Assembly (NCBI GenBank): GCA_964346395.1
Contig: CAYFUT010000062.1
Span: forward strand, 1 to 15,632
DNA: 15,632 nucleotides
DNA from: CAYFUT01 sp964346395
GTDB lineage: Bacteria > Bacillota > Halanaerobiia > Halobacteroidales > Halobacteroidaceae
Reading direction: 5' to 3'
Part shown: positions 1 through 5,806 of the stretch, piece by piece
How positions within the stretch are numbered: position 1 is the stretch's first letter
Layout of the letters: the number at the start of each line of letters is the position of its first letter
Translations under genes and position numbers: made by a program
Notes under the pieces: model-generated
Told to the model about the DNA's origin: nothing
What the model saw: only the letters and a program-made list of their open reading frames with translations
Database searches by the model: none

Positions 1-2
1 TA

Positions 3-539
3 GAAGATATTAGTTCCTTATCTGGGTTAACTAAGATAGAATATTTGTATCTTAATGAAAATAATATAAGTGATTTAAGCCCCTTGTCCAATTTAACTAA
101 TTTGTACAATGTAATGCTTAATCACAATAATATAGAAGATATTAGTCCATTATCTAATTTAAATAATTTATCCGGGCTAGTTCTTGATCACAACAGTATA
201 GATAATATTGATCAATTATCTGATCTAAATAACTTATCCGCTCTAGTTCTCAATCACAACAATATATCCAATATTAGCTCGCTATCTGATTTAGATAATT
301 TAACTGCTTTAGCTCTTAATAATAACAATATATCTGATATAAGTGCATTAGCTAATTTAACCAATTTAATCAATCTATATCTTCATGACAACAGTATATC
401 TGATATCAGTGCACTATCCAATTTTACTAATTTAGCAAGATTGTATATGCAAAATAATGATTTAGATACTACCGAAGGCTCTGATACTATGGCATTAATT
501 ACTAGTTTTGAGGATGATGGAGTTGATGTTTGGTATTAA
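3..539 (+). CDS. Leucine-rich-repeat (internalin-like) protein, 3' part only
   Basis: The reading frame is open from the first bases of the window, so the gene begins upstream and only its C-terminal end is visible (about 178 codons). The first in-frame start-like codon, TTG at 45, lies inside a repeat and is not the true start. The protein is six consecutive 22-residue leucine-rich repeats of the type LxxLxLxxNxISDIsxLsxL, followed by a seventh that runs into an acidic cap ending DGVDVWY. This short regular repeat is typical of internalin and SDS22-like proteins, which present a curved binding surface, usually on secreted or cell-surface proteins. No signal peptide, anchor or enzymatic domain can be seen because the N-terminus is missing, so the partner is unknown. 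A strong hairpin terminator follows the stop. The family call is secure; the function is not. Confidence 0.9.
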   Translation, partial: EDISSLSGLTKIEYLYLNENNISDLSPLSNLTNLYNVMLNHNNIEDISPLSNLNNLSGLVLDHNSIDNIDQLSDLNNLSALVLNHNNISNISSLSDLDNLTALALNNNNISDISALANLTNLINLYLHDNSISDISALSNFTNLARLYMQNNDLDTTEGSDTMALITSFEDDGVDVWY

Positions 540-571
540 ATTAAGTAGTCCAAAACAGTAAAAATAATTGA

Positions 572-626
572 ACCCCCCCTAAGGTTTCAATCTACAGATG
601 AAATCTTAGGGGGTTTCTTTTTCTTC
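572..626. terminator. Bidirectional rho-independent terminator
   Basis: The arms AACCCCCCCTAAGGTTTCA and TGAAATCTTAGGGGGTTT pair almost perfectly, with one G-U wobble, around a loop of about 8 nt. The plus strand continues with a T-rich tract (TTTCTTTTTCTTC). The minus strand continues with TTCAATTATTTTTAC. The hairpin therefore can end both the convergent leucine-rich-repeat gene (+) and the transaldolase gene (-). Confidence 0.9.
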
Positions 627-674
627 ATTAATTAAATTCTATTTCGTTCAGTACATCTTCCAATTATACTAGCT

Positions 675-1355
675 CTATTCAACATCTAAAACAAGTTTAT
701 CTTCCCCATATACTGATTCCCAATCATCAATAAACTGGTTAACACTCCATTCAGTCCCAGAATGTTCTAATAATTTATCTATAAGATTTGCATTTATAGT
801 AGCTGCTCGAGCACCAGCGAGTGTCACTTCATGCACCTGTTGTGCATTTTTAAAGGAAGCTGCTAAAACTTTACACTCTAAATTATGTAAATCGAGCAAT
901 TGAACAATCTCTTCTACTACTTTAATCCCATTAATATTTGTGTTACCTATTCTATTGATATAAGGCGCTACAAAATCGGCTCCTGCAGTAGCAGCCATTA
1001 AAGCCTGCTGTTGACTGAAAATGGCAGTAGCAGTAGTATTAATCCCTTTTTCTGTTAGAATTCTTATTGCTTTGATCCCTTCCGGAATAACAGGTATCTT
1101 AACATATAACTCCCCACCTATTTTTTCATTTAGATATTCTGCTTCTTTTACAATTTCTTCAGCAGTTGTACCTAGAGCTTGCACATGAAGCATCTTTTCG
1201 GCACCTATAATCTCCCTTATATTATTTAATATAGCTAAAAAACTATCATTCTCCTTTGCTATAATAGTAGGATTCGTTGTTACTCCTTTCAACGGATATA
1301 AATCAAAAGTTCTCTTTATTTCTTCTAAATCTGCTGTATCCAACAAATATAACAT
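675..1355 (-). CDS. fsa: Transaldolase / fructose-6-phosphate aldolase family (TalC/MipB type)
   Basis: A 226-residue class I aldolase of the short transaldolase family (usual length about 215-230). It acts in the cytoplasm, either on sedoheptulose-7-phosphate plus glyceraldehyde-3-phosphate or by cleaving fructose-6-phosphate to dihydroxyacetone and glyceraldehyde-3-phosphate. Visible signatures are the N-terminal LDTAD, GVTTNPTII around residues 24-32, and YVKIPV with the Schiff-base lysine at K86. GINTTATAIFS follows at 104-114 and APYINRIGN at 130-138. The start ATG is preceded by AAAGGAGA at good spacing. It stands alone, with its own likely promoter about 150 nt upstream and a bidirectional terminator behind it. 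Sequence alone does not separate true transaldolase from the aldolase activity, so the symbol is tentative. Confidence 0.92.
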   Translation of the reverse strand: MLYLLDTADLEEIKRTFDLYPLKGVTTNPTIIAKENDSFLAILNNIREIIGAEKMLHVQALGTTAEEIVKEAEYLNEKIGGELYVKIPVIPEGIKAIRILTEKGINTTATAIFSQQQALMAATAGADFVAPYINRIGNTNINGIKVVEEIVQLLDLHNLECKVLAASFKNAQQVHEVTLAGARAATINANLIDKLLEHSGTEWSVNQFIDDWESVYGEDKLVLDVE

Positions 1356-1506
1356 TTTTTATCTCCTTTCACTTTTTAAATTATAAACTAATAACCTTAT
1401 CTTAAACATTTTTATTGCTGTAACATCAAATCATTTGCCTAAATTATTTCTAATGCCTTCACCTTTTTGAGTTGAATTTTTTATTTTTCAATATAAGCTA
1501 TTTCCA

Positions 1507-1535
1507 AGTATATAATAAGACAAAACAACAATCAA
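1507..1535 (-). promoter_or_regulatory. Likely sigma-A promoter of the transaldolase gene
   Basis: On the minus strand TTGATT (1535-1530) and TATACT (1512-1507) are separated by exactly 17 nt, close to the vegetative consensus. Transcription would start near 1500, giving an untranslated leader of about 145 nt before the ATG at 1355. I see no recognisable riboswitch in that leader. The rest of 1356-1606 holds nothing else I can name apart from the hairpin at 1561-1594. Confidence 0.6.
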
Positions 1536-1560
1536 TGCTAAAGAATAAAAATTGGAGTTT

Positions 1561-1594
1561 TAGAAGCCATCAACATAATAATTGATGGCTTCTA
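1561..1594. terminator. Hairpin, probable terminator behind the chimeric Gfo/Idh pseudogene
   Basis: The 13-bp perfect arms TAGAAGCCATCAA and TTGATGGCTTCTA enclose an 8-nt AT loop, just behind the stop of the minus-strand pseudogene at 1607. The T tract after the stem is weak on both strands. The core AGCCATCAA/TTGATGGCT is the same as in the hairpin at 3126-3154. Confidence 0.55.
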
Positions 1595-1606
1595 TATTAT
1601 AAACTT

Positions 1607-2401
1607 CTATTTCTCATCAAGTTCTTCCCTCATTACTTTCCTATTTCCTTCTTCAGCCGAAAGATACCCCATACTTACAATTTTCTGCGCTTCCTTAGCC
1701 GCTTCAAAAGTAGGAGTTTCGCTGTATTTAATTTCTCCTGCTTTTATATTTAACATAAAGTTTAGCAAACTAGCTAGGTGAGTATTTACAAACCAGCCTA
1801 AATCAAGTTTATAAGACGGATAAATGTTTTCTTGATACTTACTATATTCACTAGTCCGCTCTAAATCACCGCGGTGGAGTTGTCCTTTGTTATGCACATA
1901 AATCTCTGGATAATTCGGCTGGTTATCAATAATTTTGATACTTCCTTTTGTCCCGTAAATTTCTAATGCTGCTTCTTCTTTTATTTCCGAAGAAATGCGG
2001 GAAACTTCTAAACTGCCGTATCCCCCATTTTCTAAGATAATATCTAGTTGAGCCCAGTCATCTACATCTACCTCTACCTTTTCCTGCCTTTTTTTAGTTT
2101 TATACCGCTCCGTAAAATAAGTATTAGTCCGCCCCTGAACTTCCTCTACTTCTCCTAACAAAAATCTAACTAAATCAGCCAGGTGAATCCCCAAATCCAT
2201 TAAAGCTCCACCTCCGGCTCGATCCTTCCTTAATCTCCAGGAAATAGGCCGTTCACTATCGAGATAACTATTATGATATAATCTAAAATTAAAATTAAGT
2301 ATTTCTCCTTTATCAGCCAACTGAGTCGTCGTCAAAGATTCCTCTGCTTCCAGTAGATAACCCAATATTTGCTGCTGCCGAAATGTTAAAGAAATAATAA
2401 A
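1607..2401 (-). pseudogene. Chimeric remnant: HTH regulator start fused to Gfo/Idh/MocA C-terminal domain
   Basis: The longest start-codon ORF begins with TTG at 2365 (252 aa), but the frame is open back to a TAG at 2402-2404. From about residue 19 of that ORF the sequence is the C-terminal substrate domain of a Gfo/Idh/MocA NAD(P)-dependent sugar oxidoreductase. It shows GEILNFNFR, SYLDSERPISWRL and GGGALMDLGIHLADL, with the conserved Asp and His at 57 and 61. These enzymes are normally about 330-390 aa, and the N-terminal Rossmann domain with its GxGxxG is absent. The upstream DNA does not contain it either. In its place the frame reads LTFRQQQILGYLLEAEESL plus TTTQLAD, which matches the first helices of an HTH_11 domain in BglG/DeoR-like regulators. 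A deletion seems to have joined two genes near ADKGEI. GAAGGTGGTGG lies upstream, but only ATT or TTG codons could start translation, so a functional product is unlikely. Confidence 0.75.
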
Positions 2402-2524
2402 CTAACCACCACCTTCTTACCGTGTGTACTTAATTATACCACTGAATTACTTAAATTCCTAGAGCTAAATGATTACAATTTGTCTTCATTAACCACGACA
2501 AAAATAAAATAATTTCAGGTCTTC

Positions 2525-2644
2525 CTACTTTAAATAACCTGAGCTTACAAAAGTTAATTCTTCACTCACATCGCCAATTCCCACCATTGCTATTGTTAGT
2601 TGTTCCATCTTTTCTAATAATTCTTTTATCTGCCCATCAGACAT
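2525..2644 (-). pseudogene. Fragment of a SorC-family sugar-binding transcriptional regulator
   Basis: A 39-codon minus-strand frame resembles the region of the SorC/CggR effector domain normally reading IKxxLEKxxxxDIALVGIG, then S-GYL-EEDL. Here the visible pieces are IKELLEKMEQLTIAMVGIG and SSGYLK. After the TAG at 2525-2527 the same frame continues EDLKLFYFCRG, as expected if the stop is a mutation inside a former gene. Upstream, TAA lies only a few codons before the ATG, and neither the DNA-binding domain nor the rest of the effector domain is visible. It is read as a decayed piece, perhaps from the same lost sugar-utilisation locus as the neighbouring Gfo/Idh remnant. The resemblance is by eye only. 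Confidence 0.5.
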
Positions 2645-2755
2645 AATAGCTTCTTTTTTTTAATAATCCCACATTACTAATACTAATTATTAACATTATA
2701 ACTAATATTATCATAAAATATATTAGCAACCACTTTAAAAAAGGAGGAGATAAAA

Positions 2756-2854
2756 ATGATTACTCACAAAAGTATATATAATAATCCAGAGGCATATAAT
2801 CTATTCTTAATCCTCATTCTCCTTTTATTAAGCTCAGATAAATTATTCAATTAA
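2756..2854 (+). CDS. Tiny hydrophobic protein, 32 aa, YjcZ-like small membrane peptide
   Basis: ATG at 2756 follows AAAGGAGGAGAT, a near-perfect ribosome binding site at ideal spacing, and the frame closes with TAA after 32 codons. The peptide has a polar N-terminus (MITHKSIYNNPEAYN), then a membrane segment LFLILILLLL, then a short polar tail SSDKLFN. The architecture matches the tiny tail-anchored proteins found in spore-forming Firmicutes (the YjcZ/tiny-TM group). A second gene of the same plan lies 170 nt downstream on the same strand. The individual match is weaker than for that neighbour because the glycine/tyrosine-rich head is missing. The role is probably sporulation-related membrane or coat association, by inference only. 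No clear promoter was found. Confidence 0.6.
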   Translation: MITHKSIYNNPEAYNLFLILILLLLSSDKLFN

Positions 2855-2965
2855 AATTCTTATGATATCAACTATTCGCTCACTCATCCCCTCCTTTTAA
2901 TATCGAACTAAACTACATATTCTTCTACGCACCCTGCGGTTTATTTTATGAAATTGAAATTTTTA

Positions 2966-2994
2966 TTAACATTTTTATGAAGATTGAATATTAT
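2966..2994 (+). promoter_or_regulatory. Likely promoter of the 27-aa membrane-peptide gene
   Basis: TTAACA (2966-2971) and TATTAT (2989-2994) are separated by 17 nt. Transcription would begin near 3001, shortly before the GGGAGGAG ribosome binding site at 3010-3017. The spacing fits a sigma-A-like promoter; a sporulation sigma factor is possible and not excluded. The remainder of 2855-2965 shows nothing I can assign. Confidence 0.45.
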
Positions 2995-3025
2995 ATAACA
3001 AATTTGAAAGGGAGGAGTGAAAGCA

Positions 3026-3109
3026 ATGGGAGACTATGGATATGATGATAATATGGCCTTTGTTGTATTCTTGGTTTTAATTCTACTGTTGTTAGGTGGA
3101 GAATATTAA
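3026..3109 (+). CDS. Tiny sporulation-type membrane peptide, YjcZ family, 27 aa
   Basis: ATG at 3026 is preceded by GGGAGGAG with 8 nt spacing, and the frame ends at TAA 3107-3109. The product has a Gly/Tyr/Asp head (MGDYGYDDN) and one hydrophobic segment (MAFVVFLVLILLLLG), and ends GGEY. This layout, a short GYGY-like head followed by FxxxVxLxxLLLxxG, is the signature of the YjcZ-type tiny proteins of endospore formers. They are often made in the mother cell or forespore and sit in membranes or the coat. A bidirectional hairpin terminator follows within 20 nt. It is too short for most gene finders, but the ribosome binding site, fitting length and terminator make it convincing. Its molecular role is unknown. 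Confidence 0.75.
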   Translation: MGDYGYDDNMAFVVFLVLILLLLGGEY

Positions 3110-3125
3110 AGTAAACTCCCACTTA

Positions 3126-3154
3126 AAGCCATCAACTTAAAAAGTTGATGGCTT
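3126..3154. terminator. Bidirectional hairpin terminator
   Basis: Perfect 13-bp arms AAGCCATCAACTT and AAGTTGATGGCTT enclose a 3-nt loop, between the 27-aa gene (+) and the convergent deacetylase gene (-). The downstream T tract is only partial (TATATTACATACTTT on plus; TAAGTGGGAGTTTACTTT on minus). Its core repeats that of the hairpin at 1561-1594. Confidence 0.65.
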
Positions 3155-3178
3155 ATATTACATACTTTATAAACGTCT

Positions 3179-4078
3179 TTACTCATTTTTTATCTTAATT
3201 AGTTGTTCATCATAATCTGCTAATTTTACAAACCGAAAACCTCTGCTTCTAAGTTCAGGTACTGCTGCCCTAATTCCTTCCGCAGTATCAGATTCAGGAT
3301 GGTTCATATGAGCCAAAATAATCGATCCCGGGCCAACACTCAAACAAGCCTGTTTAACCTGCTGTTTACTAAAGGTGGCTCCTGCATCCCCCAAAGTATC
3401 ATAGCCGATAACTTTTTCTCCCAGTTCATTAACAATTCCAACTGCTACCTCATCATAATAAGCCGTCCCCGCGCGGAAATACTCCGGCTTGCGCCCCGAA
3501 ATTTTCTTGATCTTCACTTCATTATTGATTACCTCGTCCACTACTGCCTCTACACTGGTAGTCCCTTGGATTCCATAAGCCGATTTGCCAGTAACCGATA
3601 ACGGAAGATGCCGGGTACCGTGATTAGCAATCGTAAATAAAGAGTCCTCCGCTAATTCCCTGAAAATTTCTGGCTGATCATCTATCCACCTTGAATTGAT
3701 AAATAAAGTAGCCGGAATTTCTTCCTGCTTCAAATAATTTATTAACTTGCTGTCATATCCATCATTGGGCCCTCCGCAAGCATCTAAAGTAAGAGCCACT
3801 ATTTTCTTATCTGTATCTAGTTTAGTAATTACACCCGAGACATTCTCTCCCCATTCCTGCGGCTTCCGATTTTGATATTTATCTACAATCTCCTCTTTTC
3901 TCTCTTTTAATTTGGCTGGAAGCCTGGTTGATCCCAGCTTTTTATTTAGTTCATTATCTCCTTCTTTCGTCTGATTTTGCTGCTCCTCCTTCTCATCTAT
4001 ACTGCAGCCGGTAATAATAACCGTTATAAGCAAACCTATTATTATCAGTTTCCAGTATTTTTGGCTAAAGTCTATCAT
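3179..4078 (-). CDS. Polysaccharide deacetylase family lipoprotein
   Basis: A 299-residue protein with a lipoprotein signal peptide: basic/polar start, hydrophobic stretch at about 11-23, lipobox IITGC with the acylated Cys25. A polar linker follows, then a NodB-type carbohydrate esterase fold from about 90. Such enzymes remove N- or O-acetyl groups from peptidoglycan or other wall sugars outside the membrane. Motif 1 reads LTLDACGG (D99) instead of TFDDG, motif 2 is NHGTRH (H153, H157), motif 3 is FRAGTAYYD (R202), and the late histidine is in LAHMNHP (H257). The second Asp of motif 1, normally a metal ligand, is therefore Ala. I recognise this variant as a recurring subfamily, so it need not be inactive. 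GAAAGGGGAAAAG precedes the ATG. The gene appears to be monocistronic. Confidence 0.88.
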   Translation of the reverse strand: MIDFSQKYWKLIIIGLLITVIITGCSIDEKEEQQNQTKEGDNELNKKLGSTRLPAKLKERKEEIVDKYQNRKPQEWGENVSGVITKLDTDKKIVALTLDACGGPNDGYDSKLINYLKQEEIPATLFINSRWIDDQPEIFRELAEDSLFTIANHGTRHLPLSVTGKSAYGIQGTTSVEAVVDEVINNEVKIKKISGRKPEYFRAGTAYYDEVAVGIVNELGEKVIGYDTLGDAGATFSKQQVKQACLSVGPGSIILAHMNHPESDTAEGIRAAVPELRSRGFRFVKLADYDEQLIKIKNE

Positions 4079-4113
4079 TACTTTTCCCCTTTCTAGATTG
4101 TTAGATGTAAAAG

Positions 4114-4248
4114 TTAATTGATACTTACCTCTAAGTAATTACTTCTGATTAAGTCGTTTATTAGAATACCCAGTAAGGTAAACAATATAAGACCTTTGCT
4201 TAAAAAATGAATTTTACCTTCATTAACCAATATAATGGATTTACACAT
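4114..4248 (-). CDS. Small open frame of 44 codons, doubtful gene
   Basis: The 356-nt gap 4079-4434 holds this short minus-strand frame and, at its right end, the larC terminator; I see nothing else in it. The frame starts at an ATG with AAGGAG only 3 nt before it and encodes MCKSIILVNEGKI, a hydrophobic stretch LILFTLLGILI, and a short tail. The Met-Cys start and the ILVNEGK stretch recall CooT-type small nickel proteins, which would suit the neighbourhood. However, the usual CooT length is about 60-66 residues and the rest does not align convincingly. It could be a degraded copy or chance in AT-rich DNA. Confidence 0.2.
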   Translation of the reverse strand: MCKSIILVNEGKIHFLSKGLILFTLLGILINDLIRSNYLEVSIN

Positions 4249-4394
4249 ATACTCCTTATTTCCGGCTTAAAGGAAATATTCCCTTCCTTTAATCTAATAC
4301 TAATTTGATTCTGAAAGGCAATTTCTTTTCTAACTGCATTGGGAAAATCCCTCCCCTCTGCCAAAACACTAGCTTACTTCAAAAAATATTAACA

Positions 4395-4416
4395 GGCCAA
4401 CTATTAATAGTTGGCC
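4395..4416 (-). terminator. Terminator of the lar operon
   Basis: A 22-nt perfect palindrome with arms GGCCAACTATT and AATAGTTGGCC lies 19 nt beyond the larC2 stop. On the minus strand it is followed by TGTTAATATTTTTTG, a reasonable U-rich tail. It would end the transcript that begins upstream of larE. Confidence 0.8.
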
Positions 4417-4434
4417 CAGTTTACAGAACGATAT

Positions 4435-4860
4435 CTAATTACCCTGTATCCAACATTCCTTTACCCGCTGATAAACTTCTTTTAACGATAAATCAAATTC
4501 ACTAGCTAGAGCCTGACAATCTTCATATTCCGGCGCATAATTAATGACTTCCCCGTTTTTCTTAGCTACCTTAACTGTCACCGGCCCCCAGTCAGTTTCT
4601 ACCTGCTGCAATTCCCGCTCTAAAATTTCTCGCTCTACTTCGTACTTCCTAATTCCTAACGTAGTAGTTTCTTTAAATAAAGTTTCTTCAATACTTTCTA
4701 CATCTTCTTTTTTAGCCAAGACACTAACTTTAACTGCTGGCCGATTCTTCTTCATCATAATATTAGTTACATAAACATCTAAAGCCCCGGCCTCGAATAA
4801 CTGCGGGTATAAATAAGAATATATTTCCGGATTCATATCATCAATATTTGTTTCCAGCAT
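4435..4860 (-). CDS. larC2: LarC C-terminal part, nickel-pincer cofactor nickel insertase (larC2)
   Basis: This frame encodes 141 residues starting MLETNIDDMNPEIYSYLYP, the well-conserved second half of LarC (DUF111 family). LarC is the CTP-dependent enzyme that inserts nickel into pyridinium-3,5-bisthiocarboxylic acid mononucleotide to finish the nickel-pincer cofactor. Other conserved parts are MKKNRPAVKVSVLA and TTLGIRKYEVERE. The ATG at 4860 has no ribosome binding site in front of it (AGCAGAGCTTAGTT). The frame extends upstream without a stop to the A9 run at 4878-4886, so the main product is expected to be a LarC1-LarC2 fusion of about 436 aa made by -1 frameshifting. Independent initiation at 4860 looks poor. 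In Lactiplantibacillus plantarum larC is likewise split and joined by a programmed frameshift. Confidence 0.9.
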   Translation of the reverse strand: MLETNIDDMNPEIYSYLYPQLFEAGALDVYVTNIMMKKNRPAVKVSVLAKKEDVESIEETLFKETTTLGIRKYEVEREILERELQQVETDWGPVTVKVAKKNGEVINYAPEYEDCQALASEFDLSLKEVYQRVKECWIQGN

Positions 4861-4862
4861 AA

Positions 4863-5744
4863 CTAAGCTCTGCTTACTTTTTTTTTACCTTTCAATACCC
4901 GTAATAAATTAGTAATACCTAAATCCTTATCCCCTAACCCATAACCTACTGCCTCTATAGTCATTTTGGGCAGCGGGATAAACTTATCGGCCAAAGTCTT
5001 AATCACTGCTGCTCCAGTAGGAGTTACTAACTCACTTTCTACACCTTTCGAATAGACGGGAACACCTGCTAAAATTTCTGCCGTTGCCGGCGCCGGCACA
5101 GGGATAGTACCGTGCGCACAGTCTACAAACCCAGTCCCAATATGTAGTTCGGAAGCATAAATTTTATCTACACCCAATTCTTCAATACAAATAGCTGCTC
5201 CTACAATATCCACAATAGAATCAACTGCTCCTACTTCATGAAAGTGCACTTCGGAAATATCTTTATCATGCACTTTCGCTTCTGCTTCGGCCACTAATTG
5301 AAACATATTCAAACTTAAATCTTTAACCTCATTACCTAAATTACTATCCTTAATTAAGTGTTTAATATCATGTAAATTCCTATGTTGATGATCACTACCG
5401 TCATGTCTGTGTTCTTCCTGTTCCTCATGCCCGTGATTATGCTCATAGTCAGCATGATTATGATGACTGTGGTCATGTTCATGGGGTTGGTTATGCTCGC
5501 GACTATGATCATCGCGGGCATCTTCCTTATGATTGTGACTGTGATTCTGCTCTATCTGAACTTGAAAATCTGTTCCTGTAATCCCACTTTTTTGAGCTTT
5601 ACTAACTTTTAACTGATACCCCTCTAAATCAATCTTATTTAATTCATTTATTAATTTATCTTCTTCTACTCCTAAATCTAATAGCGCTCCAATTGTCATA
5701 TCTCCACTAATTCCTGCTACACAGTCAAAATATAGAATATCCAT
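4863..5744 (-). CDS. larC1: LarC N-terminal part with histidine-rich insert (larC1)
   Basis: I place the start at ATG 5744 (MDILYFDCVAGISGDM) because GGGAGGGA lies just upstream at good spacing. The longer frame begins with a TTG at 5780 and would place that site inside the gene. The product of 293 aa is the first half of LarC, the nickel insertase of the pincer cofactor pathway. It carries the family signatures DCVAGISGDMTIGALLDLG near the N-terminus, HFHEVGAVDSIVDIVG, and VTPTGAAVIKTLA. Between about residues 68 and 129 lies a strongly His-rich insert with roughly 20 histidines, typical of nickel storage or delivery segments. The zero frame stops at TAG 4865-4863 right after a nine-A run. 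Reading on in the -1 frame gives GKKKSKQSLVMLETNIDD, continuous with larC2. larB lies 62 nt upstream in the same operon. Confidence 0.93.
   Translation of the reverse strand: MDILYFDCVAGISGDMTIGALLDLGVEEDKLINELNKIDLEGYQLKVSKAQKSGITGTDFQVQIEQNHSHNHKEDARDDHSREHNQPHEHDHSHHNHADYEHNHGHEEQEEHRHDGSDHQHRNLHDIKHLIKDSNLGNEVKDLSLNMFQLVAEAEAKVHDKDISEVHFHEVGAVDSIVDIVGAAICIEELGVDKIYASELHIGTGFVDCAHGTIPVPAPATAEILAGVPVYSKGVESELVTPTGAAVIKTLADKFIPLPKMTIEAVGYGLGDKDLGITNLLRVLKGKKKVSRA
4878..4886 (-). other. Probable -1 ribosomal frameshift (slippery) site in larC
   Basis: The minus strand reads GGT, nine A, GTAAGC. The zero frame continues GTA AGC AGA GCT TAG and stops; the -1 frame continues AGT AAG CAG AGC TTA GTT ATG CTG into larC2. 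In the -1 frame a TAA overlaps the first two A of the run, so the switch can only happen within the run or the next few codons. GAAAGG just upstream may act as an internal Shine-Dalgarno stimulator. RNA polymerase slippage on A9 would give the same result, and a sequencing error in the homopolymer cannot be excluded from sequence alone. Confidence 0.75.
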
Positions 5745-5806
5745 TGTTAAATCCCTCCCTTTCTCAATAAACGAAAACAAATTAAAATTTTAAATAAAAT
5801 AGCTGC

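Noticed and set aside
45..480. Tandem 66-nt units that could be taken for a CRISPR or satellite array
   Set aside because: The units are coding leucine-rich repeats with codon-level variation and no separate spacers.
45..539. Start of the leucine-rich-repeat gene at TTG 45
   Set aside because: The frame is open to the window edge and the codon lies inside a repeat, so the gene begins upstream.
3299..3601. Plus-strand 100-codon frame antisense to the deacetylase
   Set aside because: It lies wholly within a well-supported gene on the other strand; no family features and no ribosome binding site.
4305..4505. Plus-strand 66-codon frame crossing the lar terminator into larC2
   Set aside because: It spans a terminator hairpin and antisense larC2, and has no ribosome binding site or family resemblance.
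5382..5612. Plus-strand frame of 76 codons rich in Met, Ile and Val inside larC1
   Set aside because: It is the antisense reading of the His-rich repeat (CAT/CAC codons read as ATG/GTG) and has no ribosome binding site.
5745..5780. Upstream TTG start for larC1 giving 12 extra residues
   Set aside because: The strong GGGAGGGA ribosome binding site lies inside this stretch and points to ATG 5744, where conserved LarC sequence begins.
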